In this document: piece after piece, positions 1 through 7,887 of the stretch
Layout: the number at the start of each line of letters is the position of its first letter
Position numbering within the stretch: the stretch's first letter is position 1
Assembly (NCBI GenBank): GCA_036502575.1
Contig: DASXYL010000082.1
Location: forward strand, 16,295 to 80,294
DNA from: DASXRA01 sp036502575
GTDB lineage: Bacteria; Actinomycetota; Actinomycetes; Mycobacteriales; Jatrophihabitantaceae
Reading direction: 5' to 3'
DNA: 64,000 nt
Position numbers and translations under genes: made by a program
The notes under the pieces: generated by a model
What the model saw: only the letters and a program-made list of their open reading frames with translations
Databases searched by the model: none
Told to the model about the DNA's origin: nothing

Positions 1-662
1 TCAAGAGCTTCGTCTCGTTCACGATCTTCGTCATGGCGATCATGCTCATCCTGGGCGAACTCGGCATCAACCTGGTACCCCTCATCGCCGGGACCTCCAT
101 CGTGGGCGTGGCCCTCGGCTTCGGCGCGCAGAACATCGTCAAGGACTTCCTGGCCGGGATCTTCATGATTCTCGAGGACCAGTACGGCGTCGGCGACGTG
201 ATCGACTTCGAGCAGGCGACCGGCCGGGTCGAGGCGGTCGGCCTGCGCACGACCCGGTTGCGGGACGTCGACGGCACGGTCTGGTACGTCCGCAACGGCG
301 AGGTGGTGCGCGTCGGCAACAAGAGCCAGGGCTATGCGCAGGTGGTGCTCGACGTGCCCATCGCGGCGTCCACCGACGTCGAGACGGCCTCGGCCGCCAT
401 GCTCGAGGTCGCCCGTCAGATGCACGACGAGGACGAGTGGGCCGAGGTGTTCCTGGGCGAACCGGAGGTGCAGGGCGTCGAGGCCATGACCCGCGAGGAG
501 ACCGTGATCCGCCTGGTCGTCCGGGTCCGGCCGCTCGAGCAGTGGCGCACCGCCCGCGAGCTGCGCCGGCGCATCCGGGAAGGCCTGGACCGCCTGGACA
601 TCGCCGCCGGCGAACCCCAGGACGCGGAACCCTCGGAACCATCCGCGCCGGCCGACGACTAG
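1..662 (+). CDS. MscS-family mechanosensitive channel, C-terminal part (5' truncated by window)
   Basis: The frame is open to the window edge, so only about the last 219 residues are present. The pore-lining helix and start of the beta domain are recognisable from 'GFGAQNIVKDF' and 'EDQYGVGDVI', both hallmarks of MscS channels, followed by the cytosolic alpha/beta domain. MscS channels sit in the cell membrane and release solutes on hypo-osmotic shock. A Met at 33 is internal, not the start. The TAG stop (660-662) overlaps the stop of the convergent flavoprotein gene by two bases. The tail is Glu/Pro-rich and probably disordered. Confidence 0.9.
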   Translation, partial: KSFVSFTIFVMAIMLILGELGINLVPLIAGTSIVGVALGFGAQNIVKDFLAGIFMILEDQYGVGDVIDFEQATGRVEAVGLRTTRLRDVDGTVWYVRNGEVVRVGNKSQGYAQVVLDVPIAASTDVETASAAMLEVARQMHDEDEWAEVFLGEPEVQGVEAMTREETVIRLVVRVRPLEQWRTARELRRRIREGLDRLDIAAGEPQDAEPSEPSAPADD

Positions 663-2074
663 CCCAGCTCGCGCACCGCGTCGAGCACCGCGCGGTGCAG
701 GGTCGGGTAGGCGTAGTGCATCGTGGCCAGCGTCTTGACCGGCACCTCGGCGTGTACAGCCAGGGTGAGCATCCCGAGGATCTCGCCGCCGTGCGGGCTG
801 ACCACGGTCGCGCCGACCAGGACGCCGCGATCGGTGTCCTCGACCAGTTTGACCAGCCCGTCGTTGCCCTTGCCGTAGATCCAGCCCCGGGTCGACGCCG
901 GGATCTGGGTGCTGCCGGTACGCACGTCGAGGCCCTTGTCGCGCGCCTGTTGTTCGGTGAGCCCGACCCGTCCCACCTCGGGGTCGCTGAACGTCACCCA
1001 GGCCACACCGTGGTAGCCGCCGTACAGGTCGCCGCGTTGCAACAGCCGGGCGACGAGCACCCGGGCCTGCCACACCGCCACATGGGTGAACGCGCCGCGC
1101 CCGGTCGAGTCGCCGACCGAGTAGAGACCGTCAACCGGCTCGCCGTCGTGCAGCACGCGCATCCCGTCATCGACGTCCAGCGTGTGAGCGTCGGCGGCCA
1201 GCCCGAGCGTGTCGAGCCGGAGGTCCAGCGTGTTCGGCCGCCGTCCCACCGCGACGAGCAGCTTCTCGCCGGTGACGGTGCTGCCGTCGTCCAGGGTGAC
1301 GACCACGCCCTCGCCACCCGCGCTCACCCGCGTCGCGCGCACCTTGGTCCGGAGCTCGAGCCCCTCCCGGCTCAGCACCTCGGCGACGGCCGCCGACGCC
1401 TCGGGCTCCTCGACGCGCAGGATGCGGTCGGACGCCTCGACGACGCGCACCTTCGCGCCGAACCGGGCCAGCGCCTGGCTGAGCTCGATGCCGATCGCTC
1501 CCCCGCCGAGCACCGCCAGGCTGGCCGGCGCGCTCGGTGACTGCATCACCTCGCGGTTCGTCCACACCGGGCCGTCGATGCTGCGCTCCAGGTCGGCGAG
1601 GCCCTCGATCGACGGCATGGCCGGCGCGGTGCCCACCCCGACGACAACGTGCCGCGCTGTGTACGTCTTGTCACCCACCTCGACCTTGATCGCGCCGTCG
1701 TCCGCGCGGCCGGCCAGCCGGCCCAGGCCGCGCACGAACGTCCCGCCGAGGTTCTCGAACCGCTCGACGGCCACCCGGTCGTCCCAGTCGTCGGTCGCCT
1801 CGTCGCGGATCCGTGTCGCGACCTTGCCGTACTCCGGCGTCGCCTGCGCCGTGCCGGCCAGGTCGTTGACGTACGTGGCGTCGGTCAGTACCTCGGCGCC
1901 GCGAATGATCATCTTGGACGGGATGCAGCCGTAGTACGGGCATTCGCCGCCGACCAGGCGCGAGTCGATGCCGAGCACGGACCAGCCGGCCTCGGCCATC
2001 CGCTCGGCAACCTCCTCGCCGCCAGGTCCGAGTCCGAGCACGATCAGATCGAAGTCGTCAGGGCCATCGCTCAT
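659..2074 (-). CDS. FAD-dependent pyridine nucleotide-disulfide oxidoreductase (dihydrolipoamide dehydrogenase-like)
   Basis: A 471-residue flavoprotein of the class I disulfide reductase family. It shows an N-terminal FAD motif 'GLGPGGEEVAERM', the redox pair in 'GGECPYYGCIPSK', a central NAD(P) motif 'GGGAIGIELSQALARFG', the second FAD motif 'GLYSVGDSTG', and a C-terminal dimerisation domain. The usual C-terminal His-Pro-Thr...Glu of lipoamide dehydrogenases reads 'HYAYPTLHRAV', so Tyr and Arg stand where the catalytic His and Glu are expected. It may therefore be a quinone or diaphorase-type reductase, not a true Lpd; this is inference. I start at ATG 2074, because the open frame upstream has no family sequence and a -10-like TATTGT lies 7 nt upstream. 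Confidence 0.88.
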   Translation of the reverse strand: MSDGPDDFDLIVLGLGPGGEEVAERMAEAGWSVLGIDSRLVGGECPYYGCIPSKMIIRGAEVLTDATYVNDLAGTAQATPEYGKVATRIRDEATDDWDDRVAVERFENLGGTFVRGLGRLAGRADDGAIKVEVGDKTYTARHVVVGVGTAPAMPSIEGLADLERSIDGPVWTNREVMQSPSAPASLAVLGGGAIGIELSQALARFGAKVRVVEASDRILRVEEPEASAAVAEVLSREGLELRTKVRATRVSAGGEGVVVTLDDGSTVTGEKLLVAVGRRPNTLDLRLDTLGLAADAHTLDVDDGMRVLHDGEPVDGLYSVGDSTGRGAFTHVAVWQARVLVARLLQRGDLYGGYHGVAWVTFSDPEVGRVGLTEQQARDKGLDVRTGSTQIPASTRGWIYGKGNDGLVKLVEDTDRGVLVGATVVSPHGGEILGMLTLAVHAEVPVKTLATMHYAYPTLHRAVLDAVRELG

Positions 2075-2080
2075 GCCTGG

Positions 2081-2092
2081 GACAATAGGCGG
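2081..2092. promoter_or_regulatory. Tight divergent promoter, probably leaderless in both directions
   Basis: Only 18 bp separate the ATG of the flavoprotein gene (2074, minus) from the GTG of the globin gene (2093, plus). On the minus strand TATTGT (2087-2082) stands 7 nt before the ATG. On the plus strand GACAAT (2081-2086) stands 6 nt before the GTG. The two hexamers overlap. There is no room for a Shine-Dalgarno leader. The minus-strand match to TAnnnT is good, the plus-strand one weaker. Confidence 0.45.
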
Positions 2093-2503
2093 GTGCACTC
2101 GCAGGATGACGTTACGAATCCCGATCGACCGCCGACGGTCTACGAGGCGATCGGCGGCGAGCCCACGTTCACCCGGCTCGTCGACGCGTTCTATGCCGGG
2201 GTGGCGGCCGACCCGGTGCTGCGGGCGATCTATCCAGAAGACGACCTGGGCCCGGCCGCCGAGCGGCTGCGCCTCTTCCTGATCCAGTACTGGGGCGGTC
2301 CGACGACGTACTCCGACACCCGCGGCCATCCCCGGCTGCGGATGCGGCACGCCCCCTTCGCCGTCGGCGTCGCGGCCCGGGACGCCTGGCTACGGCACAT
2401 GCGGGCCGCGCTCGACACGGTGGCGCTGCCCGCCGAGTACGACGACGTGCTGTGGCAGTACTTCACCCGAGCGGCCGAGAGTCTGCGCAACACCCCGGGC
2501 TGA
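2093..2503 (+). CDS. glbO: Group II truncated haemoglobin
   Basis: A 136-residue truncated globin. The family core is clear: 'FYAGVAADPVLRAIYPEDDL', 'LIQYWGGP', the haem-ligand region 'HPRLRMRHAPF' with the proximal His, and 'ARDAWLRHM' with the G8 Trp typical of group II. These proteins bind O2 or NO at haem and are linked to redox and NO defence. GTG 2093 is chosen because the family begins a few residues before 'YEAIGG', and an open frame running further upstream reads antisense through the flavoprotein gene. The next gene on this strand is an alpha-glucosidase, the order seen for Rv2470-Rv2471 in M. tuberculosis. Confidence 0.93.
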   Translation: MHSQDDVTNPDRPPTVYEAIGGEPTFTRLVDAFYAGVAADPVLRAIYPEDDLGPAAERLRLFLIQYWGGPTTYSDTRGHPRLRMRHAPFAVGVAARDAWLRHMRAALDTVALPAEYDDVLWQYFTRAAESLRNTPG

Positions 2504-2534
2504 CCCGGTCCCCACACCCTGAGCGCCCTCAGCC

Positions 2535-2588
2535 GTGATCAACAGCCCGTCAGCGTGCGAAATCGCCACCTCACGGGCTGTTGATCAC
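2535..2588. repeat. Perfect 16-bp inverted repeat (hairpin) between globin and alpha-glucosidase genes
   Basis: GTGATCAACAGCCCGT (2535-2550) and its exact reverse complement (2573-2588) flank a 22-nt spacer. It starts 31 bp after the globin stop. It could be a factor-independent terminator without a T-run, a protein-binding site, or a dispersed genomic repeat. The position favours a terminator or insulator between globin and the next promoter. Confidence 0.7.
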
Positions 2589-2658
2589 CACATGATGGTC
2601 GCGCACTCCGGCGACCCAGTCGACGCCGCAATCGCGGCCACCAGGCACAATCGACCGG

Positions 2659-4296
2659 GTGACCTCAGAGCAGCCGTGGTGGCGCACCGCCGTCTTCTAC
2701 CAGGTGTATCCGCAAAGCTTCGCCGACGGGAACGGCGACGGCATCGGTGACCTGATCGGGCTGCGCGAGCGCCTCGACTACCTCGTCGAGCTCGGCATCG
2801 ACGGCTTGTGGCTGTCGCCGTTCTACCGCTCTCCGATGGCCGACGGCGGCTATGACGTGTCCGACCCCTGCGACGTCGACCCTCGCTTCGGCACGCTGGA
2901 CGACTTCGACGCCCTGGTCGCCGCCGCGCGCGAGCGACACGTGCGGATCACCATCGACATCGTCCCGAACCACTTCTCCGACCAGCATCCGTGGTTTCAG
3001 CAGGCGCTGGCCGCGGCGCCGGGCAGCCCCGAACGCGAGCGGTTCATCTTCCGCGACGGCCGGGGTGAGCACGGCGAGTTGCCGCCGAACAACTGGCCCG
3101 CGGCATTCGGCGGCCCGGCGTGGCAGCAGGTGCCGGACGAGCGGAGCGAGCATCGCAGCGAGATACGAGCCGGCCGCGAACAGCGAGCGATACCTCCGAA
3201 GTCACAGTGGTACCTGCACCTGTTCGCTCCTGAGCAGCCAGACCTGAACTGGGACAACCCCGAGATCCCGGCCGAGTTCGAGCGGGTGCTCCGGTTCTGG
3301 CTCGACCGGGGCGTGGACGGCTTCCGGATCGACGTCGCCCACGGCATGGCCAAGCCCGCGGGCCTGCCCGACCTCGACCTGTCCAAGCTGCTGCCTCGAG
3401 GCGGGGACGCCCCGGCGCCATCGCCCGACGACATCCGGTGGGACCAGGACCACGTCCACGATTACCTTCGAGGGTTCCGCCGCGTGCTCGACTCCTACCC
3501 CGGCGAGCGGATGGCCGTGGGCGAGGTGTGGGTGGCCGACGACGGCCGGCTGGCCCGGTACGCGCGTTCCGACGAGCTCAACCTCACCTTCAACTTCACC
3601 CTGCTGACGGCCAAGTGGGGCACCGGCTCACTGCGCGCCGCCATCGACAGCTCGATGTCGGCGATGGCCGAGGTCGGGGCACCCTGCACATGGGTGCTGT
3701 CCAACCACGACGTCGTGCGGCACGTCACCCGGTACGGGGGCGGGTCGGTCGGCACGGCCCGGGCGCGGGCTGCCGCCTTGCTGCAGCTGTCGTTGCCCGG
3801 AGCGGTGTACGTCTACAACGGCGACGAGCTGGGGCTGCCCAACGTCGATCTGCCCGACTCCGCGCTCCAGGACCCGGTCTGGGAGCGCACCGGCCATACC
3901 GAGCGGGGGCGTGACGGCGAACGGGTACCCCTGCCCTGGAGTGGAGCGGCGCCGCCGTACGGGTTCACGACCGGGACGTCGACCTGGCTGCCGATGCCCG
4001 AAGGCTGGGCGTCGCTCACGGTCGAGGCCGAGTCCGCCGAACCGGATTCGATGCTGGCCCTCTACCAGCAGGCGCTGATGCTGCGCCGCAAGACAGCCGA
4101 GCTGCGCACTCACGAGTTCACCTGGATCGACGCGCCCGCGAGCTGCCTGGCCTACCGCCGGGGCAACGGCTTCGCAGTCGTGATCAACGCCGGCGATCGG
4201 CCCGCTCCCCTGCCGTCCGGTGATGTCGCCCTGGCGTCGGGCCCGCTGACCGACGGCTTGCTGCCCCCCGACACCGCCGTCTGGATCCGCATCTAG
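2659..4296 (+). CDS. aglA: GH13 alpha-glucosidase (oligo-1,6-glucosidase / AglA type)
   Basis: A 545-residue GH13 enzyme that should hydrolyse alpha-glucosidic bonds of short oligosaccharides in the cytoplasm; no signal peptide is seen. Conserved regions are in order: 'DIVPNH', 'GFRIDVAHG' with the nucleophile Asp, 'GEVWV' with the acid/base Glu, and 'VLSNHD'. The start 'WWRTAVFYQVYPQSF' is typical of the family. Start GTG 2659 follows CACAAT by 7 nt and may be leaderless. An extra Arg/Glu-rich segment of about 22 residues sits in the B domain just before 'QWYLHLF' (see the repeat at 3138-3203). Position next to the globin matches M. tuberculosis Rv2470-Rv2471. Confidence 0.92.
   Translation: MTSEQPWWRTAVFYQVYPQSFADGNGDGIGDLIGLRERLDYLVELGIDGLWLSPFYRSPMADGGYDVSDPCDVDPRFGTLDDFDALVAAARERHVRITIDIVPNHFSDQHPWFQQALAAAPGSPERERFIFRDGRGEHGELPPNNWPAAFGGPAWQQVPDERSEHRSEIRAGREQRAIPPKSQWYLHLFAPEQPDLNWDNPEIPAEFERVLRFWLDRGVDGFRIDVAHGMAKPAGLPDLDLSKLLPRGGDAPAPSPDDIRWDQDHVHDYLRGFRRVLDSYPGERMAVGEVWVADDGRLARYARSDELNLTFNFTLLTAKWGTGSLRAAIDSSMSAMAEVGAPCTWVLSNHDVVRHVTRYGGGSVGTARARAAALLQLSLPGAVYVYNGDELGLPNVDLPDSALQDPVWERTGHTERGRDGERVPLPWSGAAPPYGFTTGTSTWLPMPEGWASLTVEAESAEPDSMLALYQQALMLRRKTAELRTHEFTWIDAPASCLAYRRGNGFAVVINAGDRPAPLPSGDVALASGPLTDGLLPPDTAVWIRI
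3138..3203 (+). repeat. In-frame repeat-like insert inside the alpha-glucosidase gene
   Basis: This stretch encodes a low-complexity Arg/Glu/Ser segment ('ERSEHRSEIRAGREQRAIPP') between 'WQQVPD' and 'QWYLHLF', where AglA-type enzymes normally have only a short loop. The DNA is built from recurring GCGAGC/GCGAGA units (AGCGAGATACGAG, then AGCGAGCGATACC). It looks like a short repetitive element that entered a surface loop without breaking the frame. Boundaries are approximate. Confidence 0.4.
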
Positions 4297-4312
4297 GCAG
4301 CCGGCGTGGGCC

Positions 4313-4975
4313 TCAGGACACGATGCCGAGGGCCATGCCGGGACGCTCGGCGTACACCGAGCCGTACTCGGCGACCACCCGGGACCAGCGGCCACACACG
4401 TCGATGGCTACGTGCGAACCGGGCGGCAGGAAGCCCATTCGGGTCAGTGCGCTGACCGCACGGAGTGTGACCTCTGCCCGCAGACCGCCGTGCGTCGCGG
4501 TCAGTACAACCGAATCCAGCAGCGCGTCCGCGACCTCAGCCCGCGGCTGCGCGCCGCGCACACCTTCACGCTCAGCCGCCTCGCGGAACGTCGACGCCCC
4601 CTTACGCACGACGTCGCGAACGACGGCGTCCGGAACCCTCTCGACCCGTCGCCACCCCTCGGCGGGGGGAAGCGCACCACGCCACTCGACGTCGCGTCGC
4701 TCGGGCGGCTCGGCCACCCCACCGTCGAGCCAGCTCACCAGTTCGCGAGCACGCACCGTCCAGTCGGTCGTCGGCCCGGCCCAGGTAATCCGGACGGTTC
4801 GGCCCACAAGCACGCCGAACGGCAGCCTCGCGTACCCCGCCGCGGAGCTCGCATCCAGCCTGATCCGAAAGACACCGCTCGGATCGAGCGCGGCGACCCG
4901 CCTGGCCAGTGGTGCCAGGCCGGCCAACTGTGGGGCGGCATCCCGGAGCGCGCTCGTCACATCAGGGCTCGTCAT
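4313..4975 (-). CDS. Conserved actinobacterial hypothetical protein (Rv2474c-like by position)
   Basis: A 220-residue protein of unknown function. Its ATG overlaps the stop of the upstream thioesterase as ATGA, so the two are translationally coupled. It is Arg/Val/Ala-rich with no signal peptide, membrane segment or catalytic motif I recognise; 'VRITWAGPTTDW' and 'GRWSRVVAEYGSVYAERPG' are the most distinctive parts. In M. tuberculosis the gene in the same slot is also a conserved hypothetical. A longer open frame upstream (to 5569) is rejected because it would overlap the whole thioesterase gene. Confidence 0.75.
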   Translation of the reverse strand: MTSPDVTSALRDAAPQLAGLAPLARRVAALDPSGVFRIRLDASSAAGYARLPFGVLVGRTVRITWAGPTTDWTVRARELVSWLDGGVAEPPERRDVEWRGALPPAEGWRRVERVPDAVVRDVVRKGASTFREAAEREGVRGAQPRAEVADALLDSVVLTATHGGLRAEVTLRAVSALTRMGFLPPGSHVAIDVCGRWSRVVAEYGSVYAERPGMALGIVS

Positions 4976-5388
4976 CTCGACTCGGACGCCGCTGGGCCGT
5001 CGGCGTACCCGGTGAGGACGGCCCGCTCGTCCGGCGTGATGCGCCGGGGTCGATCCGTCCCGAAGTCGAACGTCACGAGCGTCGTCGACGCCTGGGCGGC
5101 CAGCGTGTCGCCGTCGTACACGTCGTAGAGCACGCGGAACGACGCCGCCCGGATCTGATCGACGCACAGCTCGAGGCGCAACGGCTCCGGGTGATACACG
5201 ACCGGACGCAGGTAGGTGATCTCGTGGTGCTTGACGACCGTCCCACCCTCGAACGATGCGTCGTAGCGGTCGAAGAACATCGACACCCGGGCCTGCTCCA
5301 AGTAGGCGAGGTACGCGGTGTTGTTGACGTGGCCGTAGGCGTCCATGTCGGACCAACGCATTGCGCACCGTGCTACGAAGCGGGCCAT
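4972..5388 (-). CDS. Acyl-CoA thioesterase, 4HBT hotdog fold
   Basis: A 138-residue single-hotdog protein. 'VARCAMRWSDMDAYGHVNNTAYLAYLEQAR' contains the 4HBT Asp ('WSDMDAYGHVNN') that activates water for thioester cleavage. Usual family length is 130-150. ATG 5388 lies 8 bp after the ettA stop; the stop TGA overlaps the next ATG. It sits second in the ettA - thioesterase - hypothetical operon conserved in mycobacteria. The acyl-CoA substrate cannot be read from sequence. Confidence 0.87.
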   Translation of the reverse strand: MARFVARCAMRWSDMDAYGHVNNTAYLAYLEQARVSMFFDRYDASFEGGTVVKHHEITYLRPVVYHPEPLRLELCVDQIRAASFRVLYDVYDGDTLAAQASTTLVTFDFGTDRPRRITPDERAVLTGYADGPAASESR

Positions 5389-5396
5389 AGCGTCTG

Positions 5397-7079
5397 TTAG
5401 TCGCGAGAGAGCTTGCGGTAGGTGACAGCATGCGGCCGCGCGGCCTCGGCGCCGAGACGTTCGACCTTGTTCTTCTCGTAGGCCTCGAAGTTGCCCTCGA
5501 ACCAGAACCATTGCGCCGGGTCGTCTTCGCTGCCCTCCCACGCGAGGATGTGGGTCGTAACGCGGTCAAGGAACCACCGGTCGTGGCTGATCACCACGGC
5601 GCAGCCGGGGAACTCGAGGAGCGCGTTCTCCAGGGATCCCAGCGTCTCGACGTCGAGGTCGTTCGTCGGCTCGTCGAGTAGGAGCAGGTTGCCGCCCTCT
5701 TTGAGCGTCAAGGCCAGGTTGAGGCGGTTGCGCTCGCCGCCGGACAGCACCCCGGCCGGCTTCTGCTGATCCGGTCCCTTGAAACCGAACGCCGACACGT
5801 ACGCCCGCGAGGGCATCTCGACGTGCCCGACCTGGATGTAGTCCAGCCCCTCGGAGACCGCCTGCCACACGGTCTTCGTCGGGTCGAGACGCTCACGCGA
5901 CTGGTCGACGTAGCTGATCTTGACGGTCTCGCCGACCTTGACCTCCCCGGAATCCGGCTGCTCGAGGCCCACGATCGTCTTGAACAGCGTCGTCTTGCCG
6001 ACTCCGTTCGGCCCGATGATGCCGACGATGCCACCGCGCGGCAGCGTGAACGACAGGTCCTTGATCAGCACCCGACCGTCGAAACCCTTGTCGAGATGGC
6101 TCACGTCGACGACCACGGTGCCGAGCCGCGGACCCGGCGGAATCTGGATCTCCTCGAAGTCGAGCTTGCGGGTCTTCTCCGCCTCGGTCGCCATCTCCTC
6201 ATACCGCTGCAGGCGGGCCTTGCTCTTGGCCTGCCGGCCCTTGGCGTTCTGCCGCACCCAGTCCAGCTCGTCACGCAGCCGCTTCTGCAGCTTCTGGTCC
6301 TTCTTGCCTTGCACCCCCAGCCGCTCGGCTTTCTTCTCGAGATAGGTCGAGTAGTTGCCCTCGTACGGGTAGGCCCGGCCGCGGTCGAGCTCGAGGATCC
6401 ACTCGGCCACGTTGTCAAGGAAGTATCGGTCGTGCGTGACCGCGAGCACGGTGCCCGGGTACTTCGCGAGATGCTGCTCGAGCCACTGGACGCTCTCGGC
6501 GTCGAGGTGGTTAGTGGGCTCGTCCAGCAGCAGCAGATCAGGCTGCTCGAGCAGGAGCTTGCACAGCGCCACCCGGCGACGTTCGCCCCCGGAGAGGTGG
6601 GTGACCGGCTCGTCGCCGGGCGGGCACCGCAGGGCATCCATCGCCTGCTCGATGCGGCTGTCGAGCTCCCAGCCGTTGGCGTGCTCGATCTTCTCCATCA
6701 GGTCGCCCTGCTCGGGAAGCAGCGCATCGAAGTCGGCGTCCGGCTCACCCATGGCGGCAGACACCTCTTCGAACCGAGCCAGCCAGCCCCGCAGCTCGGC
6801 AACAGCGTCGTCGACATTGCCCCGCACGGTCTTCGTCTCGTCCAGCGGCGGCTCCTGCTGCAGCAGGCCGACCGTCGCATCAGGTGCCAGCTGTGCGTCC
6901 CCGTTCGACGCGTGATCCAGCCCCGCCATGATCTTGAGCACGGTGGACTTTCCGGCGCCGTTAGGCCCGACGACGCCGATCTTCGCGCCCGGCAGGAATG
7001 CCAAAGTGACGTCGTCGAGAATCACCTTGTCGCCGTGGGCTTTGCGCACCTTGTGCATTGTGTAGATGAACTGCGCCAC
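5397..7079 (-). CDS. ettA: Energy-dependent translational throttle protein EttA (ABC-F)
   Basis: A 560-residue soluble ABC-F protein with two ATPase domains and no membrane segments. Walker A motifs 'GPNGAGKST' and 'GPNGVGKTT', signatures 'LSGGERRRVALCK' and 'LSGGERNRLNLAL', and Walker B 'LLLLDEPTNHLD' and 'LLLLDEPTNDLD' are visible, with the linker between the halves ('KKAERLGVQGKKDQK'). EttA binds the ribosomal E site and gates the first elongation steps by ATP/ADP ratio. Start GTG 7079 gives the family N-terminus 'AQFIYTMHKVRKAHGDK' and has GAGGA 8 nt upstream; the in-frame ATG at 7139 would add an unrelated tail. Confidence 0.95.
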   Translation of the reverse strand: MAQFIYTMHKVRKAHGDKVILDDVTLAFLPGAKIGVVGPNGAGKSTVLKIMAGLDHASNGDAQLAPDATVGLLQQEPPLDETKTVRGNVDDAVAELRGWLARFEEVSAAMGEPDADFDALLPEQGDLMEKIEHANGWELDSRIEQAMDALRCPPGDEPVTHLSGGERRRVALCKLLLEQPDLLLLDEPTNHLDAESVQWLEQHLAKYPGTVLAVTHDRYFLDNVAEWILELDRGRAYPYEGNYSTYLEKKAERLGVQGKKDQKLQKRLRDELDWVRQNAKGRQAKSKARLQRYEEMATEAEKTRKLDFEEIQIPPGPRLGTVVVDVSHLDKGFDGRVLIKDLSFTLPRGGIVGIIGPNGVGKTTLFKTIVGLEQPDSGEVKVGETVKISYVDQSRERLDPTKTVWQAVSEGLDYIQVGHVEMPSRAYVSAFGFKGPDQQKPAGVLSGGERNRLNLALTLKEGGNLLLLDEPTNDLDVETLGSLENALLEFPGCAVVISHDRWFLDRVTTHILAWEGSEDDPAQWFWFEGNFEAYEKNKVERLGAEAARPHAVTYRKLSRD

Positions 7080-7230
7080 TATCCGTCCTCGATTTGTGAA
7101 TTCATTCTGATCGCCAGCGGGCCGACGCCGCCGCACCATCGTCCAGTGTCCCAGCTCCGAAGACCTCGCCGGCCCGCAACCCCCGTCGCGACCGCTGGCC
7201 GGCGAGGCCGATTCAGCACTCGACAGCCAC

Positions 7231-7698
7231 CTAGCTGGCTACAGCCAGCGCCGGTGTCTCGATCGCCTCGATGGGTTCCTCGCTCGGATCGACCGGAATG
7301 CCGTCCCCGTCGACCTCGACGGTGGTTACCGCATACGGTCGGCTGACCTTCGTGAACTGCGAGGTTCCCCGCGCGAGGTCGTGGCCGACCGCGATCGCAT
7401 CCAGCTCGTAAGACATGCGCGTGACCTCGTCCTTGATGTACTCACGCGCGAAGAATCTGCCCGTCACCACAACGGGTTGCCCCTTGTGCAGCGAGGCGGC
7501 GACGTTCTGGGCCATTGCTCGCCAACAGGTGACTTTTGCGAACAGCTTCTCGTTGTCCTCCCACAAGCCCGTCTCACGATTGAACTTGCGAGACGTCGAG
7601 GCGATGCGAAAGCTCGCCACCGGAACCCCAGAACCCGTCGTGCGAGACCTCGGGTCGTCGACCACGTTGCCGACGATGGTGATTAACGTGTCATTCAT
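7231..7698 (-). CDS. ssb: Single-stranded DNA-binding protein, short-tail paralogue
   Basis: A 155-residue OB-fold protein: 'MNDTLITIVGNVVDDPRSR', 'PVASFRIASTSR', 'KVTCWRAMAQNVAASLHKGQPVVVTG' all match SSB. It ends in 'ETPALAVAS' and lacks the acidic DDDIPF-type tip through which the housekeeping SSB recruits partners, so it is probably a second, specialised SSB. AGGAG stands about 8 nt before the ATG. It lies upstream of ettA as Rv2478c does relative to Rv2477c. The 151-bp gap to ettA shows no gene. Confidence 0.9.
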   Translation of the reverse strand: MNDTLITIVGNVVDDPRSRTTGSGVPVASFRIASTSRKFNRETGLWEDNEKLFAKVTCWRAMAQNVAASLHKGQPVVVTGRFFAREYIKDEVTRMSYELDAIAVGHDLARGTSQFTKVSRPYAVTTVEVDGDGIPVDPSEEPIEAIETPALAVAS

Positions 7699-7887
7699 GT
7701 GCCCTGCTCCTGTTCAGTGATCCGGTTCGGTGTCCGGTCCGCCCGCGGTGGGCGTGGATTCACTGAAGCGCAGAGCAGGCGTGAGCATCGGGCCGCACGG
7801 GGATCTGTGGACAGCGGCCCGAGCTGTGGATGCCGCTACCCGAAAATGTCGCCGGCCTGTGGTAGCTCGCGCGGCGGGGACACTGCG

